The notes under the pieces were generated by a model, which worked only from the letters and a program-made list of their open reading frames with translations, searched no databases and was not told where the DNA came from. Positions 46,435 to 56,324 of a stretch of DNA of 64,000 bases are shown one piece after another (position 1 is the stretch's first letter; each line of letters begins with the position of its first letter). The stretch comes from UBA10365 sp041441915 (GTDB lineage Bacteria > Pseudomonadota > Alphaproteobacteria > Rhodobacterales > Rhodobacteraceae), in assembly GCA_041441915.1 (NCBI GenBank), contig JASDRS010000006.1, positions 157,391 through 221,390 of the forward strand. Direction: 5' to 3'. Both the position numbers and the translations under genes were made by a program.

Positions 46435-48852
46435 ATGAAATTCACGTTGTCTTGGCTCGCAGATCACCTTGAATCAACCGCTTCGTTGGACGAGATCCTT
46501 TATACCCTGACCGACCTAGGTCTAGAGGTAGAAGAAGCCGTCAACCCTGCCGATACTCTGGGTGCTTTTCGAATCTGTAAAGTGATCGATGCCCAACCCC
46601 ACCCCAATGCCGACCGTTTGCGCTTGTGCAGGGTGGCCACCTATCCAAAAGGTCCCGATGGAGATGTGGTCGAAGTGCAGGTGGTCTGTGGTGCGCCCAA
46701 TGCCAAAGCAGGGATGGTGGGCGTATTTGCCCCCACTGGTGCTTTTGTGCCGGGTACGGGTGTCGATCTAAAACCAGGTGTAATTCGTGGTGTGGAATCC
46801 AACGGAATGCTCTGTTCTGAACGCGAGCTTATGCTGTCAGATAATCACGACGGTATTATTGAGCTGCCTCAAGATGCGCCGATGGGTCAACGCTTTATTG
46901 ACTATCGAGGCATTAATGACCCAATGATCTATATTAAAGTTACACCTAACCGCCCCGATGCGTTAGGCGTGCGCGGTATCGCGCGTGACTTGGCCGCGCG
47001 CGGCTTGGGAACCTTAAAGCCCTTGAAAGTGCCAGTGATTGCAGGGCAATTCAAAAGCCCCATCGGCGCTGAAATCAAAGCAGGTCTAAAGAATAAAGAT
47101 TGCCCCCTGTTCGCCGGGCGGGTGATTAAGGGGGTGACAAATAGAACTTCGCCCGCTTGGCTGCAAGGGCGACTTAAGTCCATTGGTCTGCGGCCAATTT
47201 CTGCGCTGGTTGATATTACCAATTTTTTCACGTTTGCGCTTAACCGCCCCCTGCATGTGTTTGATGCTGCCAAAGTCAAAGGAAATCTACGTATTCATGC
47301 TGCCAAAGGTGGGGAGGAGCTTTTGGCGCTTGATGGTAAAACCTATAGCCTGAGCGCTGGGCAAATGGTAATTTCAGACGACCAGGGCCCGAAATCTCTT
47401 GCGGGCATCATGGGAGGCGAATATTCGGGCTGTTCAGAAAGCACGACAGACGTATTTTTGGAATCGGCCTATTGGGACCCGATTTCTATCGCCAAAACGG
47501 GGCGGGCATTGCGCATTAATTCTGACGCGCGCTACCGCTTTGAGCGTGGCGTTGATCCAGCCTTTACACTGGATGGCTTGGCGCTTGGAACGCAAATGAT
47601 CCTAGATTTATGCGGCGGAAAACCATCTGACGTGGTGATAGACGGGGCGGTGCCTGATGCGAGTCGCGCATACAAGTTAGACGCAGCGCGCGCCATTTCC
47701 CTGTTGGGAATGGATATTCCCGCAGCGGTTCAGCGCCAAACTTTGTTGGCGCTGGGCTTTACCCTTGACGACGACATGGCTAGACCCCCCAGTTGGCGCC
47801 CTGACATTTTGGGCGAAGCTGATCTGGTGGAAGAGGTGGCCCGCATTGCCAGTCTGACCAAAATTGTTGGCAAGCCCCTTTTGCGCACACAAGTGGGCGT
47901 GCCAAAACCGATTCTGACGCCAGTGCAGGCCCGCGAACGTTTGGCACGACGCACACTTGCGTCTTTGGGTTATAACGAATGTATCAGCTATAGCTTCATC
48001 GACAAAGGGGCTGCTGAAATGTTTGATGGAGGCGCTGATGCAGTCCAGATTGATAATCCAATCTCATCGGAAATGACCCACTTACGTCCTGATCTTTTGC
48101 CGGGCCTTTTGCGTGCGGCCAGCCGTAATCAGGCTCGCGGCTTTTCTGATTTGGCCCTATTTGAAGTGGGCCCCATCTTTCATGGCGGCGAGCCCGGAGA
48201 TCAGGCCCTGCAAGCCGCGGGCCTTTTGGTAGGCGCAACTGCGCCGCGTGATAGCTTCGCAAGTCGCCGCATGGCAGATGTTTATGATGCCAAGGCAGAT
48301 GTGGAAGCCCTTTTGTCCGCCCTTGGTGCGCCTGAACGCGTACAAATAAGCCGCAGCGCGCCTAGCTGGTGGCACCCTGGGCGCTCGGGTGTAATTGGGC
48401 TTGGGCCCAATATACTAGCGCGCTTTGGCGAAGTGCATCCGAGCATCTTAAGACAGCTGGATGTGAGAGGCCCTGTTGTAGCCTTTAGCCTCATGATCGA
48501 AAACATCCCTTTCCCCAAAGTAAAAACCCCCACCCGTGCGGCTTTGGCCTTAAGCGATCTGCAAGCGGTTGAACGTGATTTCGCCTTTGTGGTAGATGTG
48601 CAACTCGAAGCGCTGACCCTTGTGAATGCCGCCCAGGGGGCCGATAAAGTTTTGATCCAAAGCGTGCGTGTGTTTGATCAGTTTATTGGCGAAAAAGCGC
48701 AAGCCCAAATGGGGTTTGGCAAAAAGTCGCTGGCCTTTACCGTGCGTCTGCAACCAAAATCACAAACCTTAACTGACACCGAAATTGAGGCCGTAAGCGC
48801 CAAGATCATTGAAAAAGTATCGAAAGCTACAGGCGGCACGCTGCGCTCTTAG
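46435..48852 (+). CDS. pheT: Phenylalanyl-tRNA synthetase beta subunit
   Basis: Large subunit of the alpha2-beta2 synthetase, 805 residues. MKFTLSWLADHLES starts the protein, followed by an EMAP/tRNA-binding domain (HPNADRLRLCRV, VVCGAPNAKAGMVGVFAPTGA), B3/B4 editing and B5 domains, and the C-terminal anticodon-binding FDX-ACB region (ERDFAFVVD, VRLQPKSQTLTD). The gene begins 120 bases after the E1 gene. pheS, normally next to or near pheT, is not in the window. It converges with the DUF1523 gene, five bases between stop codons. Confidence 0.96.
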   Translation: MKFTLSWLADHLESTASLDEILYTLTDLGLEVEEAVNPADTLGAFRICKVIDAQPHPNADRLRLCRVATYPKGPDGDVVEVQVVCGAPNAKAGMVGVFAPTGAFVPGTGVDLKPGVIRGVESNGMLCSERELMLSDNHDGIIELPQDAPMGQRFIDYRGINDPMIYIKVTPNRPDALGVRGIARDLAARGLGTLKPLKVPVIAGQFKSPIGAEIKAGLKNKDCPLFAGRVIKGVTNRTSPAWLQGRLKSIGLRPISALVDITNFFTFALNRPLHVFDAAKVKGNLRIHAAKGGEELLALDGKTYSLSAGQMVISDDQGPKSLAGIMGGEYSGCSESTTDVFLESAYWDPISIAKTGRALRINSDARYRFERGVDPAFTLDGLALGTQMILDLCGGKPSDVVIDGAVPDASRAYKLDAARAISLLGMDIPAAVQRQTLLALGFTLDDDMARPPSWRPDILGEADLVEEVARIASLTKIVGKPLLRTQVGVPKPILTPVQARERLARRTLASLGYNECISYSFIDKGAAEMFDGGADAVQIDNPISSEMTHLRPDLLPGLLRAASRNQARGFSDLALFEVGPIFHGGEPGDQALQAAGLLVGATAPRDSFASRRMADVYDAKADVEALLSALGAPERVQISRSAPSWWHPGRSGVIGLGPNILARFGEVHPSILRQLDVRGPVVAFSLMIENIPFPKVKTPTRAALALSDLQAVERDFAFVVDVQLEALTLVNAAQGADKVLIQSVRVFDQFIGEKAQAQMGFGKKSLAFTVRLQPKSQTLTDTEIEAVSAKIIEKVSKATGGTLRS

Positions 48853-48857
48853 ACCGC

Positions 48858-49538
48858 TTAGGGGTTCCGAAAAATGCCATTAATAATGGCCTTAAAGGCG
48901 ACCCACCGAACATAAATCTTGTTGTGTGAGGCTTGGCCATTGGCTTTGATTTGATCAAGCTGGTCGTGAAGATCGGCTAAAATAGGTTCGAGCGTGTTTT
49001 TGCGAAATCGGATCCAAGCACGGTATAAGTAAGTAATAAGCCCAGCAAAAAAAATGAAAAATACAATATTAAACCAGGGAATTATTGTTGCGCTTGGGCC
49101 TGCGACCTCTGTTATGCTCACAGCATTAGGATAGATTGAAAGCCAAGACATTCGCCATCCATAATGGGTGATTGAGACCCATACGGGCGACGCTTTGTCG
49201 GATTTAAGGTTTGAGGCCTCAGCCTGCACGTTTGAGCTGTCCCACTTAAAATAGGGAGGCCAAATCCAACCCGTATCTTCGTTACGATAAACGATCACAT
49301 TGTTGTTTTCGCGCACGGCTTCAATAAAGCGAATATCGCGGGTCGTTGAAGCTTCGCTCGTGCTCGCATCGGGCCTGGCATAAAATATTTGGTTTTTCCC
49401 CACCGCAGTCACTCGGTTATAGGTGCCAGTAATGCGCACAATGTCATGTTGTGGCAAAGAATAATGGAAAAACGCCACAACTATTATAGCGATCGAGAAG
49501 AAAAGCCCAAACCTAACGTAGCGCAATTTATACCTCAT
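48858..49538 (-). CDS. DUF1523 family membrane protein
   Basis: 226-residue protein of unknown function with a transmembrane helix near each end (about residues 8-26 and 160-182). The middle is a periplasmic-type domain with YSLPQHDIVRITGTYNR, YRNEDTGWIWPPYFKWD and VSITHYGWRMSWLSIYPNA, which I recognise as DUF1523, common in Rhodobacterales. The ATG at 49538 gives the expected start MRYKLRY; the longer frame to 49640 is unlikely. No function should be inferred. It is AT-rich upstream. Confidence 0.8.
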   Translation of the reverse strand: MRYKLRYVRFGLFFSIAIIVVAFFHYSLPQHDIVRITGTYNRVTAVGKNQIFYARPDASTSEASTTRDIRFIEAVRENNNVIVYRNEDTGWIWPPYFKWDSSNVQAEASNLKSDKASPVWVSITHYGWRMSWLSIYPNAVSITEVAGPSATIIPWFNIVFFIFFAGLITYLYRAWIRFRKNTLEPILADLHDQLDQIKANGQASHNKIYVRWVAFKAIINGIFRNP

Positions 49539-49807
49539 TATTCTGTATTTTAAATATGAGACTTTTTTGCAAAGTACCAGGGTCTTTTGAAAAAAACCTG
49601 GTGCATTTAATTGTGAAACTTTGGACGCTGACCGCTTCACAAGTTAATTGTAAAAATACAACAATTATTTTAAAAAAACTCTTAAAACAGTTAAAATTAA
49701 AAAATTTACTATCATTGCCGTTTGACTAATTGCTTCACTTGTTGGCATACCTAAATAATCGTCATGTTCGCAGAACTTTTTAAGTCCACTCCGCAAAGGA
49801 AAATATT

Positions 49808-50134
49808 ATGTCTGAACCTATTAAAAAATCGATCCTTTGTTCCGATTTGGTGATTGTTGGTGATTTGAAATCTGAAGGGGAAATTGAAGTGTTCGGCAAA
49901 ATCAAGGGTAACATCGTGGCGCAAGATGTAGCAATTTCTGAGCAAGCCTATCTTGAGGGCAATGTTTCCGCTAAAAACGCGGTAGTTTTGGGATCAGTCA
50001 AGGGAAATGTTATGGCGAAGGTCCTTCTTTTGGTAAGTACGGCCAGCATTTTGGGCGATGTGCATTGTGATGGGCTTTCGATTGAATCGGGCGCAAAAAT
50101 TTCGGGAAAGCTAAATGTTAAGGGCACAGCTTAA
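49808..50134 (+). CDS. Bactofilin family polymer-forming protein
   Basis: Small cytoskeletal protein of 108 residues with a single beta-helix domain of short repeats (LVIVGDLKSEGEIEVFGKIKG, LEGNVSAKNAVVLGSVKG, ILGDVHCDG). Bactofilins form filaments that scaffold cell-wall enzymes or stalk synthesis. The start ATG 49808 has GCAAAGGAAAAT upstream. It stands alone and converges with the DUF1643 gene, overlapping its stop by four bases. Lacks long flanking tails, so it is a minimal bactofilin. Confidence 0.9.
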   Translation: MSEPIKKSILCSDLVIVGDLKSEGEIEVFGKIKGNIVAQDVAISEQAYLEGNVSAKNAVVLGSVKGNVMAKVLLLVSTASILGDVHCDGLSIESGAKISGKLNVKGTA

Positions 50135-50646
50135 GGCACCTGCCAGGCGATCGGTTGTTGATCGTAACGTATGTAAAGCGGATGACGCGGCTGGCCCGAT
50201 TTTGTCAGGCCTAAATGATAAAGTGGCTTGCCTGAACCCTGTAGAACACCAATGATCTGATCGCTGCGGCCCAAGTGGTTGCCGTGTGCGCCCCAAGCAC
50301 AGATGATCTGGTCGTGGTTTTGGATATTTTCTAGAATATACTGATCGTTGAGAACACCTATAGGGTCGCTTGCGTTACGCATACCGGCGGGATTGGTGTC
50401 GCGCCAGGCAAAAATATTGGCCACACAAAACCTACCAAACCCCAAGGCGCGCGCGCGTCTTTCGCATCTTTCCACGGTGGGGTCATTTTGCGCTTCAGTC
50501 GCGGTAGAGGGATTGAGCATCAAAAACATCAAACCTTGATCCACTGCGTTCCAAACACGGGTTAGGCTATAGCGGTAGCGCTCATCATCTGAATAGATGG
50601 CCGTGCTTTGAGTAAAAAACGAGTGGTGATGGCGCGTGAGGATCAA
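50131..50646 (-). CDS. DUF1643 domain protein
   Basis: 171-residue protein of unknown function. YRYSLTRVWN, FLMLNPSTATEAQNDPTVERCERRA and CVANIFAWRDTNP are the DUF1643 blocks. The family occurs in bacteria and phages with no established activity. It lies 12 bases downstream of truB, in the rbfA-truB-DUF1643 order I recall from Rhodobacterales, so it is probably transcribed with ribosome and tRNA maturation genes. Confidence 0.85.
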   Translation of the reverse strand: MILTRHHHSFFTQSTAIYSDDERYRYSLTRVWNAVDQGLMFLMLNPSTATEAQNDPTVERCERRARALGFGRFCVANIFAWRDTNPAGMRNASDPIGVLNDQYILENIQNHDQIICAWGAHGNHLGRSDQIIGVLQGSGKPLYHLGLTKSGQPRHPLYIRYDQQPIAWQVP

Positions 50647-50658
50647 GAGGTGGCCCCC

Positions 50659-51567
50659 TCAGTCAAGGTTGAAGACGCGGCTTGGATGCAATTCGCCCGC
50701 CTTATAAATCCCCACAGCAATGGGGCGGCCCAGATAGCTGGCCCACGCCGAATCACCGTAAGTTGCTGATGATGACAAGACCATGCCAGGGGTGCCATTT
50801 TTTAATTTTGCCGCCCCCTCGGGGGTACATGGTAGTTCTGGAATATACGCAAGGCCTATTTCAAGCGGCTGTAAAAACTGATCAATCTCTGGTGATTTAG
50901 CTAAAGCGTCAAGCCGTTCAAGGCTCACGCCTTGCGCCACATCAAAGGGACCCGACCATTCGCGCCGCAGCCAGGCCACATGACCAAGTGTGTCTAAGGT
51001 TGCACCCAAATCGCGCGCAATGGAGCGCACGTAACCGCCTTTTCCGCAAACCATTTCAAGCTCTACATGATCCATATCTGGCCGTGAAAGCATCCGCAAA
51101 CTTTCCACCCATAGTGGGCGGGCGTTGATGTCGAACACCTCACCTTCGCGCGCCAGATCATAGGCTCGCGCGCCCTCAATTTTCACGGCCGAGAACTGTG
51201 GAGGAACTTGCATAATCTCACCACGAAAGATGGCAAGGCTCGCAGTAATCTCAGAATCTGTGGGGCGCAGGTCGTTTTGGGCGATCACCTCGCCTTCGGC
51301 ATCATCGGTGCTGGTTGCTTGGCCAAAACGCACTTTGAAACGATAGCATTTCAAGGCATCGGTAATATATGGTACGGTCTTTGTGGCCTCGCCCAGGGCT
51401 ATGGCCAAAACGCCGGTCGCTGCAGGGTCAAGCGTTCCAGCATGACCTGCTTTGTTCGCATCAAAGGCCCACTTCACCTTATTAACGACAGCAGAAGAGG
51501 TGATGCCCGCAGGCTTATCAACCACTAGCCATCCTGAAACAGTACGACCTTTTCGTGTGCGACCCAT
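50659..51567 (-). CDS. truB: tRNA pseudouridine(55) synthase TruB
   Basis: Makes pseudouridine 55 in the T-loop of tRNAs; 302 residues. The catalytic Asp is in [13 protein letters not shown], preceded by [21 protein letters not shown], and [10 protein letters not shown] forms the substrate pocket. It follows rbfA by 32 bases. Normal length. Confidence 0.95.
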   Translation of the reverse strand: MGRTRKGRTVSGWLVVDKPAGITSSAVVNKVKWAFDANKAGHAGTLDPAATGVLAIALGEATKTVPYITDALKCYRFKVRFGQATSTDDAEGEVIAQNDLRPTDSEITASLAIFRGEIMQVPPQFSAVKIEGARAYDLAREGEVFDINARPLWVESLRMLSRPDMDHVELEMVCGKGGYVRSIARDLGATLDTLGHVAWLRREWSGPFDVAQGVSLERLDALAKSPEIDQFLQPLEIGLAYIPELPCTPEGAAKLKNGTPGMVLSSSATYGDSAWASYLGRPIAVGIYKAGELHPSRVFNLD

Positions 51568-51599
51568 GTTTTTCCTGTAAATTCATTTTTTCGGTTGGG

Positions 51600-52031
51600 T
51601 TATGGCGCGCTAGCATCCTTGTTGGCGTCATCCTTGCCCGCTGCGACATCGCGCGCCACAGCTTCATTTTCAAACATACGTCGCGCATCGTCGAGCCTGT
51701 CAAACGTGTCATCTGGCAAAAAGCGTAGATCGGGCGCATATTTCAGCGTCATCTCTTTGGAAATGCGGTGGCGCAGTTCGTATTTGTTGCGTGCAAGTGC
51801 GGTGATCGCCTCTTTCACGCCCTGACCGCCCAAAGGCATTACAAAAATTGTGGCCACTTTCAAATCGGGTGACATGCGCACTTCGCCCACTGTGATGGAG
51901 TGCCGGTTCAGATCGGGATCATGAATTTCTGAGCGGTTTAAAAGATCGAACAGCGTGCGTCGAATAAGTTCGCCGACGCGAAGCTGCCTTTGTGTGGGGC
52001 CTGCGCCCGAGGAAGAATGATTTTTTGCCAT
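51600..52031 (-). CDS. rbfA: Ribosome-binding factor A
   Basis: 30S maturation factor, 143 residues from ATG 52031 with GGAG just upstream; a longer frame to 52088 is not used. Contains QRQLRVGELIRRTLFDLL, ITVGEVRMSPDLKVATIFVMPLGG and LRHRISKEMTLKYAPDLRF. Divergent from dapB with 88 bases between starts, so both promoters share that gap. Confidence 0.95.
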   Translation of the reverse strand: MAKNHSSSGAGPTQRQLRVGELIRRTLFDLLNRSEIHDPDLNRHSITVGEVRMSPDLKVATIFVMPLGGQGVKEAITALARNKYELRHRISKEMTLKYAPDLRFLPDDTFDRLDDARRMFENEAVARDVAAGKDDANKDASAP

Positions 52032-52119
52032 AGCTCCATTTAGGCGCTTTTGTGCCGGCCCGCAACAGACCCTTTGCCCTTTGTGCAAAAGGCGTTAAAG
52101 AGGGGCAAAGGAGCCTCCC

Positions 52120-52929
52120 ATGACCCAAAACCCATCAATCGTAATCACCGGCGCTGCTGGTCATATGGGTCAGATGTTGATCCAATTGCTGCAAAGCTCT
52201 GATAAAGCACATCTGTCGGGCTGTCTTGAACGTGCTGGCCATCCTTGGATTGGGCAAGACGTGGGTCTGATGATGGGGTGCGGGCCCTTGGGCATCAAGG
52301 TGACGGATGACGCCTTGCCGTTGTTTGCCGAGGCGCAAGCCGTGATTGATTTCACAGTCCCCAGCGCTACAGTTGAATTTGCGGCCCTTGCAGCGCAAGC
52401 GCGCCTTGTGCACGTGATAGGAACAACGGGGCTGGAAGAGAATCATCTTGAGAGCTTATCACGTGCCGCGTATCACGCGGTTTTGGTGCGGGCGGGAAAT
52501 ATGAGCCTTGGAGTTAACTTGCTGGTGCAGCTCACAAAAAAAGTTGCAGCCGCCTTAGACGAGGACTGGGATATTGAAATTATCGAAAGCCATCACCGAT
52601 ATAAGGTAGACGCACCCTCGGGCACGGCGCTTATGTTGGGCGAAGCTGCGGCCCAGGGGCGGGGCGGCAATTTGCCCAGCCTCCGCGATTCAGGGCGTGA
52701 CGGCATTACGGGTGTGCGCAAAAGGGGTGATATTGGCTTTAACGCTGTTCGTGGTGGCGATGTTGTTGGTGAACACGACATAATTTTTTCCACTGATGGC
52801 GAGCGCATCGTGTTGCGACATTTGGCAACCGACCGCGCCATATTTGCGCGCGGTGCCTTGCGCGCAGCCCTTTGGGGGCAAAGCCAAAAGTCCGGGCAAT
52901 ATGATATGATAGATGTCCTGGGCCTTTAG
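52120..52929 (+). CDS. dapB: 4-hydroxy-tetrahydrodipicolinate reductase
   Basis: NAD(P)H reductase of the diaminopimelate-lysine pathway, 269 residues. The nucleotide-binding loop is [10 protein letters not shown], the catalytic His-Lys motif is [16 protein letters not shown] and the DFTVPSA motif lies in the N-domain. AAAGGAGCCTCCC precedes the ATG. It converges with the DUF1674 gene, about 20 bases between stop codons. Confidence 0.96.
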   Translation: MTQNPSIVITGAAGHMGQMLIQLLQSSDKAHLSGCLERAGHPWIGQDVGLMMGCGPLGIKVTDDALPLFAEAQAVIDFTVPSATVEFAALAAQARLVHVIGTTGLEENHLESLSRAAYHAVLVRAGNMSLGVNLLVQLTKKVAAALDEDWDIEIIESHHRYKVDAPSGTALMLGEAAAQGRGGNLPSLRDSGRDGITGVRKRGDIGFNAVRGGDVVGEHDIIFSTDGERIVLRHLATDRAIFARGALRAALWGQSQKSGQYDMIDVLGL

Positions 52930-52949
52930 GCTTAGTTCAGGGCTGACAG

Positions 52950-53150
52950 TCAAAAATCAACCGCAATGCCCTTTTTCTCCCAATCTCCATAGCGCACTGC
53001 CTCAGGGCCTTGACGGCCGCCTAATTCTTTAGGCAGGGCAAGTTGCGCCGCGTTTTTACGTCGCTCGGCTGCTTCAATAAGAGCGCGCTGGGCTTCGGGG
53101 GGCAAAGTGTTGTCTTTAGGGCTATGGAGCTCTGGACCGTTCTTAATCAT
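52950..53150 (-). CDS. DUF1674 (SDHAF4-like) small protein
   Basis: 66 residues from ATG 53150 with AAGGAAG nine bases upstream; a GTG at 53162 sits too close to that site. The C-terminus LGGRQGPEAVRYGDWEKKG followed by IAVDF is the family signature. The family's eukaryotic member, SDHAF4, helps assemble the flavinated succinate dehydrogenase subunit; bacterial members may act similarly but this is not shown. It is divergent from rsmB. Small but well matched. Confidence 0.85.
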   Translation of the reverse strand: MIKNGPELHSPKDNTLPPEAQRALIEAAERRKNAAQLALPKELGGRQGPEAVRYGDWEKKGIAVDF

Positions 53151-53237
53151 GGAATCTGCCACTTCCTTGTACCATCTTTAAAAAACATATAGCCCCATCG
53201 AGATGACGCGGCAAGGCCGCGCAAGATCGGATAGAGC

Positions 53238-54503
53238 ATGTCAGATGGGATCAGCGCACGCCAAGCAGCGCTTGGGTTGCTTAACAGTGTTTTAGAAGAG
53301 GGCGCGCTTTTGCAGAAGGCCCTGTATGACCCAAACGGCCCGATTGCGGGGTTAAACCCGTCTGAGCGCGCCCGCGCGCAACGCCTTTGCCAAACGACTT
53401 TGCGCCACATCGAGCAGGCTGACGCCGTTTTGGCCCCCTATTTGCGTAGGACGCCACCGCGCGAGGTGCAAAATATTTTACGGTTGGCTGTTGTTGAAAT
53501 GGTGGTTGATGGAGCGGCCGCCCATGGCGTTGTGAATGCCGCTGTGGCATTGATGCGCCAGGGCCGAAAAACCACACACTCGGCGGGGCTTGCCAACGCA
53601 GTGTTGAGAAAAATTGGGGCCTTGTCCAATCTTTTCGCTAAATATCCAGCGCAGCGCCTGCCCTATTGGTTGCGCAAGCCATTGGTTGATGCTTACGGCC
53701 GTGATGTCGTGTCAAAAATCGAAGCGGTGCAAAGTCAAGCCACCCCAATTGACTTAACCCCAATGGGCACCGCGCTTTGGTCTGAACCGGGTCAAGTTCT
53801 GCCCACAGGGTCGATACGCATGGGGCCCAACACGCAAGTTACGGCAATAGAAGGGTATGATAAGGGCGCATTTTGGGTGCAAGATGCCGCAGCAGCATTG
53901 GCGGTGAAGCTTTTGAATGCAAAGTTTGGCGAGCGCGTACTTGATCTTTGTGCTGCTCCAGGTGGCAAGACCATGCAGCTTGCCGCGCTGGGTGCAGATG
54001 TGGTGGCCTTGGATATTTCATCCCCGCGGCTACAGCGCTTGCATGATAATTTGAAGCGCACGGGGCTTAGGGCCGAAGTCATTGCTGATGACGCGCTTCA
54101 CTGGCAGCCGCAAGGTTTGTTTGATTGCATTTTGCTTGATGCGCCCTGTTCGGCTACAGGCACAATTCGCCGCCATCCTGATTTGCCCTTTGTTAAAGAC
54201 GGTAGTGAAATTGAAGAGTTAATCCACTTGCAAAGCGCACTTCTTGACCGTGCACTCTCTTGGCTCAGGCCCGGAGGGCGCTTGGTTTATTGTACCTGTT
54301 CTCTTTTGCCCGCAGAGGGTGAAGAGCAGCTTTCGTTAGCCCTAAATCGCCATCCGACCTTGCAGGTTTTGCCGAGCGCTTTTTTGGGGCTTAATCTAGA
54401 CTGGCTCGCTCCGGAAGGGGGCGTCCGGCTTCGACCAGATTATTGGTCCGAATTTGGCGGCATGGACGGGTTTTTTATGGTATGTTTAGCAATAAAGCAG
54501 TAA
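53238..54503 (+). CDS. rsmB: RsmB/NOP family 16S rRNA m5C methyltransferase
   Basis: 421 residues: an N-terminal NusB-like RNA-binding domain (ISARQAALGLLNSVLEEGA start) and a C-terminal SAM methyltransferase. The SAM loop is VLDLCAAPGGKTMQLA; the catalytic and helper cysteines are in LLDAPCSATGTIRRHP and VYCTCSLLPAEGEEQ. Predicted to methylate C967 of 16S rRNA. ATG 53238 is used. It ends the core block before the accessory region. Confidence 0.93.
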   Translation: MSDGISARQAALGLLNSVLEEGALLQKALYDPNGPIAGLNPSERARAQRLCQTTLRHIEQADAVLAPYLRRTPPREVQNILRLAVVEMVVDGAAAHGVVNAAVALMRQGRKTTHSAGLANAVLRKIGALSNLFAKYPAQRLPYWLRKPLVDAYGRDVVSKIEAVQSQATPIDLTPMGTALWSEPGQVLPTGSIRMGPNTQVTAIEGYDKGAFWVQDAAAALAVKLLNAKFGERVLDLCAAPGGKTMQLAALGADVVALDISSPRLQRLHDNLKRTGLRAEVIADDALHWQPQGLFDCILLDAPCSATGTIRRHPDLPFVKDGSEIEELIHLQSALLDRALSWLRPGGRLVYCTCSLLPAEGEEQLSLALNRHPTLQVLPSAFLGLNLDWLAPEGGVRLRPDYWSEFGGMDGFFMVCLAIKQ

Positions 54504-54945
54504 TTGTGACTTACACATAAAACAGGCATCTTTAGCTGGATGTAAATAGCTTGAGCCATTTGGTCGATAAATTGACTTTATCAGATGACAAAACGCACCC
54601 AGATCAGGACAATTAAGTCAGGCGAGCATTTTGTAGTTTTCTGATACAATAGTTACATCATACTCACTAACACGAGCGTTCCTGTGTGAATCGTGCTAGG
54701 CACATACGACGTTAAATCCAAAATATAAAAAAACTGTGATGCTGCTGGCCGAGAAGAATGCGTGTGCACAGCGGTCATATCTTTGTCTTCCATGGGACCC
54801 ATTTTCAGGCCATCAAAGGGGCCATAAGAAATGCCAAAGGCAGATATAGGGCCCAGATTTAAAACCCTGTTATCGCTGATTCCCTGTATTGACCGATGCC
54901 TCACTAAGCAACCAATGCCCTCATCTCCCAACCAAAGACTACAGC
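54504..54945. other. Intergenic gap with an unassigned minus-strand open frame
   Basis: 442 bases. A minus-strand frame at 54653-54931 (TTG start, 92 residues) begins 15 bases after the phyH stop and reads GPISAFGISYGPFDGLKMG and DKDMTAVHTHSSRP, not recognised. It may be a fragment of a lost gene or chance. 54504-54652 is AT-rich and holds nothing I can support. This marks the boundary of the accessory region. Confidence 0.35.
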
Positions 54946-56115
54946 CTAGTTCGCGCGCCGTTTTTTTTCTAAATCATCGAGTAACGAAGAAAATTCTCTG
55001 ATGCTCATCTCAAGCTCTAGCGCCTTTAACATATGCTCAGCTTGTGATTTGGGGGCATGACCATTAGTTGGTGGATCACGGTCGAGATTGGTTGGAAACG
55101 CATAGCCCTCTGCAGAAGCGGCAACGACAGCTTCAATTTGGAGCTGTGTCAAATTACTGTTTTCCCTAAGTTTTTTTAAAATAGGGTATAGCGTATTTGC
55201 CATCCGTGTACGATCCACTGCTTCCATTGCCCGGCCCATAGCGGAAGAGACTTGTACCAAATTTGCTAAGCGCTGCATATCTTGAGAAATGTTGTTGCCA
55301 GCGCCGTGCATGATTGCAGGATTAAAGAACACGCCGTCACCTTTCTTTAAAGCTAATTGAACGTGGTTCTGTCTGAAGTATTCCTGAAAATCTGGTTGGC
55401 CAAAAGCTATGTAACCTTCATGGTATTGCTGTGAAAACGGTAAATACATTGTTGGTCCAGATTCAATTGGCATATCAACGTGGGCAACAGCACCTTGTAG
55501 TGTCAGCATAGGGGAAACGGTGTGAACGTGGGATGGGAATTTTACAATTGTGTCCGGATTCATAAAACCTAAGTGATAATCCCTGTGGGCGCTTTGGGCC
55601 TGCCCTCCTGGATTTACTCGGTTTACCTGTGCAGTAACTTGATAGGCTGGACCTAGCCAAGATTGACACACCGCATCAAAAACGCGATTTCCAAAATAAT
55701 GGGCGAAGCCCTCAGGATCAGCGATACAGTGCTTTTCAAGCGAATTCCATATGCGGTCATTAGAACCTGGTTTAGCAAAATGGTCGCCGACAACGTGGCC
55801 TGCCGACTTTTCCGTTTTGATCAAATCATTAAATATAACGGTTGCGCGGTCAATAATATCTGTGTCTATAAGCCCTTCAATAACAATTATACCCGAGCCA
55901 GCTTTTAACACGTTTGCCCACTCGCCCATAATCGCTCTAATATCGCCTTCGTCCAATTTCTCAAGTTCGTCATATCTATAAACTGGGATATTTTTGCAGA
56001 TAGAGTTAGCGTTAGGAACGGTACTAGGATCAGTGGCTTGGCCAACTGTTTCGACAAAATCAGCTAATGCTCCACAACCAGAACTCAGCCAAACAGGTTT
56101 TTTCGACATTGCCAC
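54946..56115 (-). CDS. Phytanoyl-CoA dioxygenase (PhyH) family protein
   Basis: Fe(II)/2-oxoglutarate-dependent dioxygenase fold, 389 residues. The iron facial triad is visible as His177 and Asp179 (SAHRDYH) with distal His270 (PAIMHGAGNN), and Arg282 can bind the 2-oxoglutarate carboxylate. The family hydroxylates small substrates, from phytanoyl-CoA to ectoine and secondary metabolites; its substrate cannot be told here. GTG 56115 has AGGGA six bases upstream; ATG 56109 is the alternative. A C-terminal helical tail of about 100 residues is extra. It lies downstream of the SDR gene, with 209 bases between, and next to the sugar importer, so a role in the same catabolic route is inferred. Confidence 0.8.
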   Translation of the reverse strand: MAMSKKPVWLSSGCGALADFVETVGQATDPSTVPNANSICKNIPVYRYDELEKLDEGDIRAIMGEWANVLKAGSGIIVIEGLIDTDIIDRATVIFNDLIKTEKSAGHVVGDHFAKPGSNDRIWNSLEKHCIADPEGFAHYFGNRVFDAVCQSWLGPAYQVTAQVNRVNPGGQAQSAHRDYHLGFMNPDTIVKFPSHVHTVSPMLTLQGAVAHVDMPIESGPTMYLPFSQQYHEGYIAFGQPDFQEYFRQNHVQLALKKGDGVFFNPAIMHGAGNNISQDMQRLANLVQVSSAMGRAMEAVDRTRMANTLYPILKKLRENSNLTQLQIEAVVAASAEGYAFPTNLDRDPPTNGHAPKSQAEHMLKALELEMSIREFSSLLDDLEKKRRAN

Positions 56116-56324
56116 TTTAGTTCCCTTGAAGTTTGTTTTTTAACGCGCTCTAAATGAATCAACAAAGATTTGTAAGAAAACAGTAATTTTATGAAACCAC
56201 AGGCTCTTCCCTCCCTAATGGGTTCTAAGCATGCTATTGCCGCGCGGCGATCTTGGTGCGGCGCTGATAGTGGTCAGCTCGAGCTCATCCCCTTGATCGA
56301 AATAGAACTTTAGATATTTTGTTG

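Noticed and set aside
56217..56312. 31-codon plus-strand frame between phyH and the SDR gene
   Set aside because: Too short, no ribosome binding site and no family likeness; probably chance.
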